This document shows positions 15,299 through 23,594 of a stretch of DNA of 33,935 nt, in pieces. The notes beneath the pieces are model-generated. The model searched no databases. It saw only the letters and a program-made list of their open reading frames with translations, and was not told the DNA's origin. Made by a program: the position numbers and the translations under genes. This stretch comes from Paenibacillus sp. LHD-38 (lineage in GTDB: Bacteria > Bacillota > Bacilli > Paenibacillales > Paenibacillaceae): positions 1-33,935 of the forward strand of contig NZ_JAVIFU010000060.1 of the NCBI RefSeq assembly GCF_031157315.1, given 5' to 3'. Position 1 is the first letter of the stretch. Each line of letters opens with the position of its first letter.

Positions 15299-16582
15299 CT
15301 ACTCTTGCTTATCACTCTGTTCCCACAGCTTTTGGAGCTTCTGCAGCAGCTGATCGCGGCTAAACTGGTTGCCTACATAAGCTTGCATGGCATAGCCAAG
15401 CTCCTCCCTTACTTTCGGAGGGAATTTAAACCAATTCCAGGACAATGTTTTATTCTCATCAGTGTATCGAATAAGATCATTCACGAGCGCTCCTGATCGT
15501 TCCGTTTCTATATTTTTAAAAGCGGAAATAAACTGGAATTGTTCTTTCATAAACGTCTTTCCTTGTTCCGAAGAGACCATCCAGTTTAAAAATTTCTTAG
15601 CTTCCTTCTTTTTCTCTGGCGAAGATGCTTTATTTACGGCCCAGTTATTGGATACGCCTATCGGCAGGGCATCGTTTTCAGCATCATCATTAATCGGCAT
15701 AGGTAAAAAACCGATGTTCATATTCGGTGTGATTTGATCAATCTTGGATTGTACCCAGTTTCCTTGCTTCAGAATGGCCGCTTTCCCTGTTGCAAACAAC
15801 TCAACTTCCGTATTATAGTCTGTCGTCAGATAATCTTTATTGCCGTATTTAACCGTCAAATCCAGCATCCGAATGACATCTTCGAACTTTTTGTTGCCTA
15901 CGATGGTTTCCGTCCCTTCTTTTAATCCATGAATAAAACCGTCAGGATCATCCTGCTGGGCGAAAGCAATATTGAGCAGCAGAACGAAGAACCAGCTATC
16001 CGAATAGCCGACTGCAAACGGGGTAATTCCTGCGGAATGCAGTTTTTCCACGGCTGCCTTTAATCCGGTAAACGTTTTTGGCGGCGTATCGATCCCAGCT
16101 TTTGCGAATAAGTCCTTATTATAAATAAAGCCATAGCCTTCAAAATTGATAGGCATCCCGTATGTTTTCCCATCCAGCCTCATCGGCTCAAGCGCCGCAT
16201 CATAGGTATTTTTCACCCAGGGTTGATCGGACAAATCCTCCAGGTACCTTTTCCACATGACCGCTTCTTCATAGCCGCCGTTAGGAAAGATATCCGGACC
16301 TTTGTTTGCCGCAAATCGCGCTTTCAATTCGACAAGGTAGTTTGCGCCGCCGCCAAAGGTTAACACATTCAGTTTGACGTTCGGATTTTCTTTCTCGTAT
16401 TGCCTCGCCATTTGCTCGAACTGCGTGGAAATCTCCACTTTCGGATTAAGCACCTCCAACGTGATGATCTGATCCGCAGTTATCATATCCTCTTCCTTGA
16501 CCATAGGCTTGTCCGCCCCGCAGGCAGCAAGCGATAAAGTCAGCAGCACGGCTAACATCCATTGGAAAATCTTGATTTTCAT
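15299..16582 (-). CDS. ABC transporter sugar-binding lipoprotein (extracellular solute-binding family 1)
   Basis: The product (427 residues) is a membrane-anchored receptor for a sugar ABC importer. The start MKIKIFQW, a hydrophobic run and lipobox LAAC define a lipoprotein signal. The body has family 1 landmarks such as FGGGANYLVELKARFAANKG, YGMPINFEGYGFIYNKDLF and AILKQGNWVQSKI. The ATG at 16580-16582 follows GGGGG by five bases; the longer reading frame begins inside the regulator gene. No permease or ATPase genes are in the window, so it must work with a transporter encoded elsewhere, or act as a sensor partner for the kinase. The ligand is unknown; sucrose or levan-derived oligosaccharides are likely from context. 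Confidence 0.9.
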   Translation of the reverse strand: MKIKIFQWMLAVLLTLSLAACGADKPMVKEEDMITADQIITLEVLNPKVEISTQFEQMARQYEKENPNVKLNVLTFGGGANYLVELKARFAANKGPDIFPNGGYEEAVMWKRYLEDLSDQPWVKNTYDAALEPMRLDGKTYGMPINFEGYGFIYNKDLFAKAGIDTPPKTFTGLKAAVEKLHSAGITPFAVGYSDSWFFVLLLNIAFAQQDDPDGFIHGLKEGTETIVGNKKFEDVIRMLDLTVKYGNKDYLTTDYNTEVELFATGKAAILKQGNWVQSKIDQITPNMNIGFLPMPINDDAENDALPIGVSNNWAVNKASSPEKKKEAKKFLNWMVSSEQGKTFMKEQFQFISAFKNIETERSGALVNDLIRYTDENKTLSWNWFKFPPKVREELGYAMQAYVGNQFSRDQLLQKLQKLWEQSDKQE

Positions 16583-16608
16583 GATTTCCCCCTTTTCTAT
16601 TAACGACA

Positions 16609-17799
16609 TTAATGAAGCTGCTCCACATTCGTTATTCGTTGATTGTCTTCATCATTCCGATATTCATGCGGCGTCATGCCGACGTTTTTCTTAAACAGCC
16701 TCGAGAAATAATTCTCATCCTGGTACCCGAGCTTTAGTGCAATCGAGTACATCTTCTCATCCGTTTCACTTAACCACCGTTTGGCTTGATTAATTCGCAA
16801 TTGAATGACGTAGCTGGACAAGGTCATCCCCATTTCTTGCTTGAATCGGCGCGAGATATGTTCACGGCTTAAGAAGAACCGGGTCGATAATTTATCCAAG
16901 CTTAACTCTTCCATATAATGCTCATCTACAAAAGCGACAATGTCATGCATGCGCCTCGCATCATCCAAATCCGCCAAACGATGGATCGCTCTGAACCTTT
17001 GTTCGGCCATTGCCTGTTGTGCAGCTTGGAAAGCTTGAGGGAGCTCTTCCAATGATTCAACTGGAGGTCCGCTAACCAGACGAACAGGAATATCAAAGTG
17101 CTGAGTAATCCATTCCTCTACCTTGAAGAACTGGCCGTGACTAGACAGGATCACATAGACATTAGGGTCGTTCTGAAGGGCATAGGCATTTCCCCACTCC
17201 CGTGTAACCAGTTCATCGGACAAAAGCTGAAGATAGGGACCCGAGTGATGGGTTTGGTAAAAATACATCATCGTAAGCTCGTAAGCATCCGCTTGCGGCA
17301 GCGACAAGGCAATTTCCTCGGAATCAAAAAGCTCACCTTTGCTGGCAGAGGTTATTTCCCTACTTAAGCGAAACGTCTTAACCTCTTCATAGAAACCCGA
17401 TTCCGAATTACGGCGTTCTTCCTCACCCTTTTCCCAGGCTTGTACCGCTCCCGCCAAGGTTTCATTCAGCATGTCTTCTTCGATCGGTTTCATCAAATAA
17501 TCAAAGCATCCGTGCTTGAACGCTGTACGCATGAAAGCATAATCATCAAACCCTGAAATCATAATTACTTTTCCCGGGTAATCGTTCGCATCCAACCATT
17601 CGATCAGCTCAATCCCGCTATTTTTGGGCATTTTCACGTCTGTCATGATGATTTCCGGACATTCCCGTTCAATCAGTTCTTTAGCCTCTACACCATTTTT
17701 GGCTTCCAAAACCTCGGTAATCCCGTGTTCTTCCCACTGTCCCAAAAAACGAATAATTTTTCTAACATTGGACTCATCATCCACAATAAGAGCTTTCAT
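16609..17799 (-). CDS. YesN-type response regulator (REC + AraC HTH)
   Basis: The product (396 residues) has an N-terminal receiver with Asp7-Asp8, the phosphorylated Asp54 in IIMTDVKMP and Lys104 in DYLMKPIEE. The C-terminus has two AraC-type helix-turn-helix motifs (about 290-385), including LSTRFFLSREHISRRFKQEM and IALKLGYQDENYFSRLFKK. The middle is a weakly conserved linker domain. The ATG has AAGGAGG nine bases upstream, and this site overlaps the stop codon of the kinase gene, so the pair is translationally coupled. Such regulators usually activate adjacent carbohydrate uptake or breakdown genes, here the solute-binding protein and levan genes. Confidence 0.94.
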   Translation of the reverse strand: MKALIVDDESNVRKIIRFLGQWEEHGITEVLEAKNGVEAKELIERECPEIIMTDVKMPKNSGIELIEWLDANDYPGKVIMISGFDDYAFMRTAFKHGCFDYLMKPIEEDMLNETLAGAVQAWEKGEEERRNSESGFYEEVKTFRLSREITSASKGELFDSEEIALSLPQADAYELTMMYFYQTHHSGPYLQLLSDELVTREWGNAYALQNDPNVYVILSSHGQFFKVEEWITQHFDIPVRLVSGPPVESLEELPQAFQAAQQAMAEQRFRAIHRLADLDDARRMHDIVAFVDEHYMEELSLDKLSTRFFLSREHISRRFKQEMGMTLSSYVIQLRINQAKRWLSETDEKMYSIALKLGYQDENYFSRLFKKNVGMTPHEYRNDEDNQRITNVEQLH

Positions 17800-17803
17800 A
17801 ACG

Positions 17804-19585
17804 TCAGTCCTCCTTAAAGTAGAGTGGAATTACCAGCCGTACGGAGAACCCTTGTCCCTGCATCGTATCCAGTTCAATTCCCGCAGTCTGATCATAATGA
17901 AGAACCAAACGATCATGTATGTTTTTCAAACCGATATGGTCAAGTGAATAGCTTCCTTCGTTCACCTGCGCGTAGATTTTGTTTTTTAATGCCATCAGCT
18001 CATCATCCGTCATGCTGGTTCCGTTATTTTCCACGACCAGATTCATATAATCGCCACGTATTTCACCGTAAATTCGCAAGGCGGCCTGCTCGCAGCCCTC
18101 GTCATAACAGTGTTTAAAGAAGTTTTCAACGAGCGGCTGCAAAATCATACTCGGAACCGGAATAGCAAGAATCGCCTTCGGTAAATCGATGGAATAACTA
18201 AAATCGGTTTGAAACCGTTCCTCTTGCAGGTTTAAATACGCTTTGACATAATCCGCTTCACTCCGAACCGTCGCCTTTTGATCCACACGAATGGAGTAGC
18301 GCATCATTTTCGATAAGGAGGTAATCAGTTTATATACTTTTGGAGATTCTGAGAATAGGGCCACCGCAGCAATTGATTGCAGGGAGTTGAATAGAAAATG
18401 CGGATTGATCTGGGACTTTAGCGCCCTATGCTGGTTCTTCCTGTTCTCGATCTCAAGCTTGTACTCCCGGTCGATGTGTCGGTTGATCCGATTCATCATG
18501 TCCTTGATATGCCTTTCCAGACTGCCGATCTCGTCCTCCCGCTTATCGTCAAACGGGGCGTTTAGATTCCCGCCTTCAATGCTCAGCACTTTTCGGCTAA
18601 GCAGCTTGATGGGACGTGTAATCTTGTATGAAATAATAGCGATCATTAACAAACCAAGGACGACCACAATGACACCAACGATGATGTTCGTGTAGGCGGT
18701 TTTCCTCACATTTTCAAACAAAAATTTGCTTGAGGTGATCTTCACAAAATGCCAATCCTTTATCGGCTCATGCAGCGTTCTGGAGAAGACAATATCGCCA
18801 TCTGGAGAATATGCGCCTTCGGCCGACACATTTATTTTCTTCTGTAATTCGGCCGGAACGGCCTTGCCAATCAGCGCTTCATCGCTTGCATAGATGACCT
18901 GTCCATTCGCATCGGATAGCCATACGGTTTCTTTATTTTTTTGAAGAAAATGATCCGCTATGCGAGCGATTTTGCTCAAATCAATGTCGATCGTGATGAC
19001 ACCAAGAAACTCATTCGATAATGTATCCATGATTTTGTGATGAACCGTCAACACAACCGTCTTATCCGATTGGGGTAAGTTCGATGTATTGTTGTAATTC
19101 TCAATCCGATGAGGCGGTTCGAGCAAATAGTTTTTTTCAGAGTTTACGAGCTTCTGAATAGCCGCTTGCTTCATAAAATCCGGCTTAAGCTTCCGGGAGC
19201 TTAACAACGTATTATAGACGGTAAACGTGCTGTTTCCTTCGTCGATATAGAACCGAACCTGCCGAATCTCGCTCCTCATCAGATAAAAGGTTGTCATATC
19301 CTTATAGATTTCAAGCTGGTTGAAATAGTGGGACTTATCAAAGCCCTGTTCAAAAACTCTGAATAAATCTGGATTTCGATATAAAATATACGGCAGATTA
19401 ACGATGTCATCCAAATATTGCTCCAGTTCTTCCGATGCCTGCTGCATTTGTTCGCTGCTGTTCTCAAGCTCATGCCGTTCCACATTCTCTTTCGTCTGCC
19501 AATAGATCACCAGCACAGATAGAAAATACGGAACAATGATGAAAAGAAGCAGCATGATTATTAAGCGGGTTTGAATGCTTTTCAC
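17804..19585 (-). CDS. YesM-type sensor histidine kinase
   Basis: The product (about 593 residues) has a membrane segment near the start (RLIIMLLLFIIVPYFLSVLV), an extracellular sensor of about 260 residues, and a second membrane segment (IIVGVIVVVLGLLMIAII). A HAMP linker follows, then a His_kinase domain with the phospho-accepting His396 in SQINPHFLFNSLQS and an ATP-binding domain (VVENNG, GLKNIHDRL). GTG at 19583-19585 was preferred over the ATG eight codons upstream because AAAGGAGC stands seven bases before it. It probably senses a carbohydrate, perhaps with the solute-binding lipoprotein. A perfect 7-bp inverted repeat (19607-19621) and a TATAAT on the minus strand (19622-19627) precede it. 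Confidence 0.93.
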   Translation of the reverse strand: MKSIQTRLIIMLLLFIIVPYFLSVLVIYWQTKENVERHELENSSEQMQQASEELEQYLDDIVNLPYILYRNPDLFRVFEQGFDKSHYFNQLEIYKDMTTFYLMRSEIRQVRFYIDEGNSTFTVYNTLLSSRKLKPDFMKQAAIQKLVNSEKNYLLEPPHRIENYNNTSNLPQSDKTVVLTVHHKIMDTLSNEFLGVITIDIDLSKIARIADHFLQKNKETVWLSDANGQVIYASDEALIGKAVPAELQKKINVSAEGAYSPDGDIVFSRTLHEPIKDWHFVKITSSKFLFENVRKTAYTNIIVGVIVVVLGLLMIAIISYKITRPIKLLSRKVLSIEGGNLNAPFDDKREDEIGSLERHIKDMMNRINRHIDREYKLEIENRKNQHRALKSQINPHFLFNSLQSIAAVALFSESPKVYKLITSLSKMMRYSIRVDQKATVRSEADYVKAYLNLQEERFQTDFSYSIDLPKAILAIPVPSMILQPLVENFFKHCYDEGCEQAALRIYGEIRGDYMNLVVENNGTSMTDDELMALKNKIYAQVNEGSYSLDHIGLKNIHDRLVLHYDQTAGIELDTMQGQGFSVRLVIPLYFKED

Positions 19586-19698
19586 AAAAATGCTCCTTTG
19601 TTTCATGATAGCTTAGCTATCATTATAACTTTCTCGTATGGCAAATGGTTTCGCCAATAGCTGGTAAACACTATTCGCAATAGCCGAACAAAATGAAG

Positions 19699-19742
19699 GG
19701 GCTGTCCTCTAAGTAGATGATTCTACTTTAAAGGCAGCCCCT
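19699..19742 (-). terminator. Terminator hairpin after the SLH-like remnant
   Basis: Two 21-base arms (19699-19719 and 19722-19742, approximate) pair with a few G-U or mismatched positions around a short loop. The base is the GC-rich AGGGGCTG/CAGCCCCT, and TCATTTT follows on the minus strand. It sits 18 bases past the remnant's stop codon. Confidence 0.65.
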
Positions 19743-19759
19743 AAATGTACAGAAAATCG

Positions 19760-19960
19760 TTATTTGTTTATACGATTAAGCAAATTCAAAATCATCTGCG
19801 CGCTTTCCGCTCTTGAGCCATTAGCGACTGGAGCAAAAAGCTCATTCGTGCGTTTAGCGGAAGTATTCGAAGAATCGATTTGTAAATCCATGGACCGAAC
19901 GGAAGTTGAAACACGCGTATACCCAATTTCAGTAAGCCAATCTCCTTTTGTCTATTAAAC
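19760..19960 (-). pseudogene. 3' remnant of a gene ending in an S-layer-homology-like motif
   Basis: The minus strand ends in SAKRTNELFAPVANGSRAES, then AQMILNLLNRINK, stop at 19760-19762. The F-P-a-gsRAEsA-MI-NLL pattern is the usual end of the last SLH repeat, which anchors proteins to secondary cell-wall polymer. The frame cannot be followed upstream as SLH sequence, no start is visible, and frames appear to switch near 19880. I take it as the stump of a surface protein gene, possibly cut when the accessory DNA arrived. Confidence 0.5.
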
Positions 19961-20134
19961 CTTCAATTGGCATGTTTAATACACTTTGAATATTAGACGA
20001 TTTAATAGACTGGAACATTGACCAATCTGGGGTATTTTATACTGATGTATATAAAGTCTAAAAAACGATCGTTATCTAAACAACAGACAACCTTATCATT
20101 AAGCAAAAACCTACATTTAATTTCAGCTTGTAAA

Positions 20135-20169
20135 AGAAACCCAACATCATAAAATGATTCTGGGTTTCT
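20135..20169 (-). terminator. Terminator of the PglZ-type operon
   Basis: Arms 20135-20150 and 20154-20169 pair at 14 of 16 positions (AGAAACCCA/TGGGTTTCT at the base) around a three-base loop. A TTTTA run follows on the minus strand. It lies about 110 bases past the stop of the helicase gene, the last of the operon. Confidence 0.65.
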
Positions 20170-20277
20170 ATATATAAAATTCAGATGATACTATAATGTG
20201 CACCGCGGCAGTTTGTATGATCACATAATGATGATTATGACACTAATAAACATTTTTTAAATTTTTGAGGTAATGGT

Positions 20278-23037
20278 TTATTCATTATTAATTACTTCAA
20301 TCCATCCTATTAACTTTGTCACATAGTCTTTATTTTCCGAAACAATTCCTCTATGAACTAACTCACGCTGAAGCATCGGTTCAAAGGTCTCTTTAAGAAT
20401 GGTTTGTCGGTTAAAAAACTCAGAATTACCAGAATAATTAGGCAGGTGAAATAAGTCGCCAACGTTTTTCTCCCATTGAGGTATTCTGTTCCCATCAAGA
20501 CTTGAAGAAAGTGGCATGACATAAGTCTTGGTTTCCTTTTTAGCTCCTTGAGCTTCTACATGCCAAATTGAGACTACGCCAGATGTAGAATCATTTGCTT
20601 GTACTTGAATACCAATTTGATCTGGATCTAAACCTTGATATTGAGCAATATAGTTTGCAATAAGTGGATGATCAATCCCCAATAACTCTACCTTGTCATC
20701 CTCAATATATGACTCACGGTCTGTTGTAAAGATTATTGATGATAATCCTGAATTTGTAGAAATCTCAATAAGATCATCTGATTTCTTTCGGTATTCGCCG
20801 CCTTCAATAGTAACAGCTTCCCTAATAAACATTTCGATTTGCTCTAAACCATCCTCAATATTTGAAAATGGTTTATAGTTATCCAGACTAAATCCATTTA
20901 AATCTTGAAATAATTCAAACACCACTTTTCGAGCCTCTAAAGCGTTAGCCATTGCAATATCTAATTCATACTTAGTTCTTTTCAGTTCAGGATCACTTAA
21001 AGCATTCTTATAAAGGCTCTCATAATTAACTCGTTCAGAAAGTTGCCCTAAAATCTGCGATTGAAGATCTTCTGCTACATTCCCTTGCTCATCTACTTTA
21101 CCAAGTGTCCTAGCTATCTCTTTGAGTTTATCGTCTAACAAGAGAAATATTTTTCCTTCGAGTGTATCTGATAAGACTAGGTTATACACCTGCGCTGTAT
21201 GTTTTTGTCCGTATCTATGAATACGACCAATTCTTTGTTCTACGTCCATCGGGTTCCAAGGCAAATCAAAATTGAAAAGGATACGTGCAAACTGCATATT
21301 AATACCTTCCCGACCAGCAGCTGTTGAGATTAATACTTTAGGTCCATCTGCACGTTTAAAGCGCCTTTCAGCAGCTAATTTGGCTCCGTGGTCTCCCCCA
21401 CGCAATACAGTAACACCTTGTCCAGGATAGTAACGTTCTATTTCTTCACTCAACAACTCTACTGTTCCCAAATATGTCGCAAAGATAACTATTTTTTCGT
21501 CGGAATTATTACGCCATAAAACACCTAGAGCAGAAATAAGCTTTTTGACCTTCGTTTCTTGTTCATCCGGAAAACGACATAGCAATTTCTTTATTCTCAT
21601 TCTCTCTTCAGGTAATGCATACTTTATAGATGTAATTACAGTTTCTTCTGCATTAGCTAAATCAACTTCATTTGAATGATCGCTTGAAGCATTCAATAAA
21701 TCTTCTTCATCCATTTTCCGCATTATTTTTCGCTTGTAATCTGCAAGGATTTGATCAACTTCAATATCTGATAGACGATCGTCACCAAGATTATATTCGA
21801 TTCTAATGATTTCTCTTGCTTCCCTATAGGCTTGTTCCCTTGCCTCAATGTCTAGGTTAGCATCATGTAAAACCCCTTCTTGAATGGTTAATGCTAATAA
21901 GCGTCTTCTTAGAGTACGTTGAACTGCTGAAAAACTTGAGGCAGCTATTTTTTGAAATATGGTCATTACAAAACCTAATGCCCTATTTCTTCCACCCTGC
22001 CTATTGGCAAGAGCAAAGCCATCAGCCAGGTACTCTACTAATTCCTTATAGAATTCCCTTTCCGAGTCAGACATTACAAATGACTCTGTGTGTACCCAGC
22101 GTCTTGCAAATAATGTAGTACCATCTGGTCGGCATGCATCTGCCTTGGTCCTTCTAATTACTAATTCATTTAAACGATGACGATGCTCTAACATATCATC
22201 TACTGTATTAAACAATGTTGGGTTTAATAATTGAATCAACATCCAGAAGCGATAGTTGTCACCTTGATGAGGTGTGGCAGAAAGTAACATTAAATCGCGA
22301 GACAAGTTTTTCATTGTTTCTGCTAACTTATAGTTTTCTGTTTTTTTGACTTTTCCACCATTTTTATAAGCTGTCAAGTGATGTGCCTCATCAAATACAA
22401 CTAAATCCCATATTGGTGCTTCTAATAAATTCTTTATTCTACTCTTACGTTTAAGTGTATCAATACTCGCGATGAGACGGTCATGCTTAGCAAAAGCATT
22501 TGATCTTCGATCTGTCACGTCTCCATCGCTACCAAACACCTCAAAGTCCAAATGAAATACTTCATTTAACTCTCGATGCCAGTTATTCACAAGCCCCGCA
22601 GGCACTATCATAATTGCTCGCTTTAATTCGCCGCGGCTAGCCAATTCACGTAAAACCAAGGCTGTCTCAATAGTTTTACCTAACCCTACTTCATCAGCAA
22701 TCAAAAATCTTCTCGGTGTTGCTGTTGCAATATGGTGTGTAAGTACTACTTGATGAGGTAATAAATCTATTTTGGCAGAGGTGAGTGCTACTGCACTGTC
22801 CAATAACGGTAACCGATAGGCTTGGTATGAAAGCCACGCCCTTTTTGCTCTAGTACGACCTGGTTTGACATGTTGAAGTATTTGATCTGATCTACTAATA
22901 ATTGTTCTGATATTAAGAGTGGGAACACGCCTTTCGCCTGTACTAAAAAAAACTTGTACAAACCCATCTGAAGGGAGGCTTATAACAATACCTTCACCGT
23001 GTTCAGCATGTATAATACGTTGTCCAAGTTTAAACAT
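20278..23037 (-). CDS. SNF2-family helicase of the PglZ-type defence operon (BrxHII/DrmD-like)
   Basis: The product (919 residues) is a superfamily 2 DNA translocase: ADEVGLGKT (115-123), DEAH (216-219), LMLLSATPHQGD, then a second lobe with STAAGREGINMQF and EQRIGRIHRYGQ. The first 45 residues (LGQRIIHAEHGEGIVISL and a basic beta strand) resemble a CarD/Tudor-like fold, which could contact RNA polymerase or another protein. Similar helicases serve in type 3 BREX (BrxHII) and in DISARM (DrmD). The other genes here favour a BREX-like reading. It is the last gene of a five-gene operon, starts 19 bases after the preceding stop with GGGTGATC as ribosome binding site, and is followed by a terminator. 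All motor motifs look intact. Confidence 0.88.
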   Translation of the reverse strand: MFKLGQRIIHAEHGEGIVISLPSDGFVQVFFSTGERRVPTLNIRTIISRSDQILQHVKPGRTRAKRAWLSYQAYRLPLLDSAVALTSAKIDLLPHQVVLTHHIATATPRRFLIADEVGLGKTIETALVLRELASRGELKRAIMIVPAGLVNNWHRELNEVFHLDFEVFGSDGDVTDRRSNAFAKHDRLIASIDTLKRKSRIKNLLEAPIWDLVVFDEAHHLTAYKNGGKVKKTENYKLAETMKNLSRDLMLLSATPHQGDNYRFWMLIQLLNPTLFNTVDDMLEHRHRLNELVIRRTKADACRPDGTTLFARRWVHTESFVMSDSEREFYKELVEYLADGFALANRQGGRNRALGFVMTIFQKIAASSFSAVQRTLRRRLLALTIQEGVLHDANLDIEAREQAYREAREIIRIEYNLGDDRLSDIEVDQILADYKRKIMRKMDEEDLLNASSDHSNEVDLANAEETVITSIKYALPEERMRIKKLLCRFPDEQETKVKKLISALGVLWRNNSDEKIVIFATYLGTVELLSEEIERYYPGQGVTVLRGGDHGAKLAAERRFKRADGPKVLISTAAGREGINMQFARILFNFDLPWNPMDVEQRIGRIHRYGQKHTAQVYNLVLSDTLEGKIFLLLDDKLKEIARTLGKVDEQGNVAEDLQSQILGQLSERVNYESLYKNALSDPELKRTKYELDIAMANALEARKVVFELFQDLNGFSLDNYKPFSNIEDGLEQIEMFIREAVTIEGGEYRKKSDDLIEISTNSGLSSIIFTTDRESYIEDDKVELLGIDHPLIANYIAQYQGLDPDQIGIQVQANDSTSGVVSIWHVEAQGAKKETKTYVMPLSSSLDGNRIPQWEKNVGDLFHLPNYSGNSEFFNRQTILKETFEPMLQRELVHRGIVSENKDYVTKLIGWIEVINNE

Positions 23038-23055
23038 TAAATTTGATCACCCGCT

Positions 23056-23580
23056 CTAAGAAATTCTTGGATGGAACAACCCTACACAATCCCGACTTGT
23101 AACATCATGTGTATATGAATTCTTTGTTATTAATTTTGCATCTGCTGCAGCACCATTCCACAGACATCTGCTTAACGGAATGGATTGACCATGATATTCA
23201 CCACTGAGTTTCCAATAGAACAAATCATCCGTTATATTTTGAACAATTCGTTTCTGGCCTTCTGGCAACCAAAATATTAATCCACATTGCCCTTCATACG
23301 TTTGCTGAAATGAAAGCAATGCCTGATAAAATATTTTTTCTAGCCACTCATTTAGATTCTCCGGATCCATCGAATCCAATATTGTGTCTAAACCAGCAAC
23401 GACCATAGCGTATCCATCTGCAGAAAGTAATTCTTCGGGCCACCCTGATTGATAATAATTAAGAAACTGTCTGACACTTTGCACCTGATTTACTTCACAA
23501 ATATCACTAAGCTCTCCTGAAGCCCATAGAAGCGAGATGCCTCTGCGGGTCCAAGTGCTTCCACTTATGACGCCAGCCAT
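23056..23580 (-). CDS. Uncharacterised 174-residue protein of the PglZ-type operon
   Basis: I do not recognise this family. The protein has no signal peptide, membrane segment, P-loop or obvious nuclease motif. Visible features are an aromatic-rich core (QCGLIFWLPEGQKRI, DDLFYWKL), an acidic stretch LDTILDSMDPENLNEWLEKI, and a compact C-terminus ending SRDCVGLFHPRIS. It starts 15 bases after the methylase stop with GGGGGG eight bases before its ATG, so it is made together with its neighbours. The small component expected in type 3 BREX, BrxF, is an ATP-binding protein, and this one lacks the motif. It may be an adaptor for the methylase or the helicase, between which it is encoded. That is inference from position only. 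Confidence 0.75.
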   Translation of the reverse strand: MAGVISGSTWTRRGISLLWASGELSDICEVNQVQSVRQFLNYYQSGWPEELLSADGYAMVVAGLDTILDSMDPENLNEWLEKIFYQALLSFQQTYEGQCGLIFWLPEGQKRIVQNITDDLFYWKLSGEYHGQSIPLSRCLWNGAAADAKLITKNSYTHDVTSRDCVGLFHPRIS

Positions 23581-23594
23581 TGATTATACCCCCC

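Larger units (their letters stand above)
19607..20277. other. Intergenic region at the junction of core and accessory DNA
   Basis: This stretch holds the kinase promoter area, a terminator (19699-19742), the 3' remnant of an S-layer-homology-type gene (19760 to about 19960), about 170 bases of AT-rich sequence with no recognised gene, and the terminator of the PglZ operon (20135-20169). Base composition turns visibly AT-rich after about 19960. Confidence 0.7.

Noticed and set aside
19764..19958. Plus-strand 64-residue protein
   Set aside because: It lies opposite the SLH-like remnant and has no ribosome binding site.
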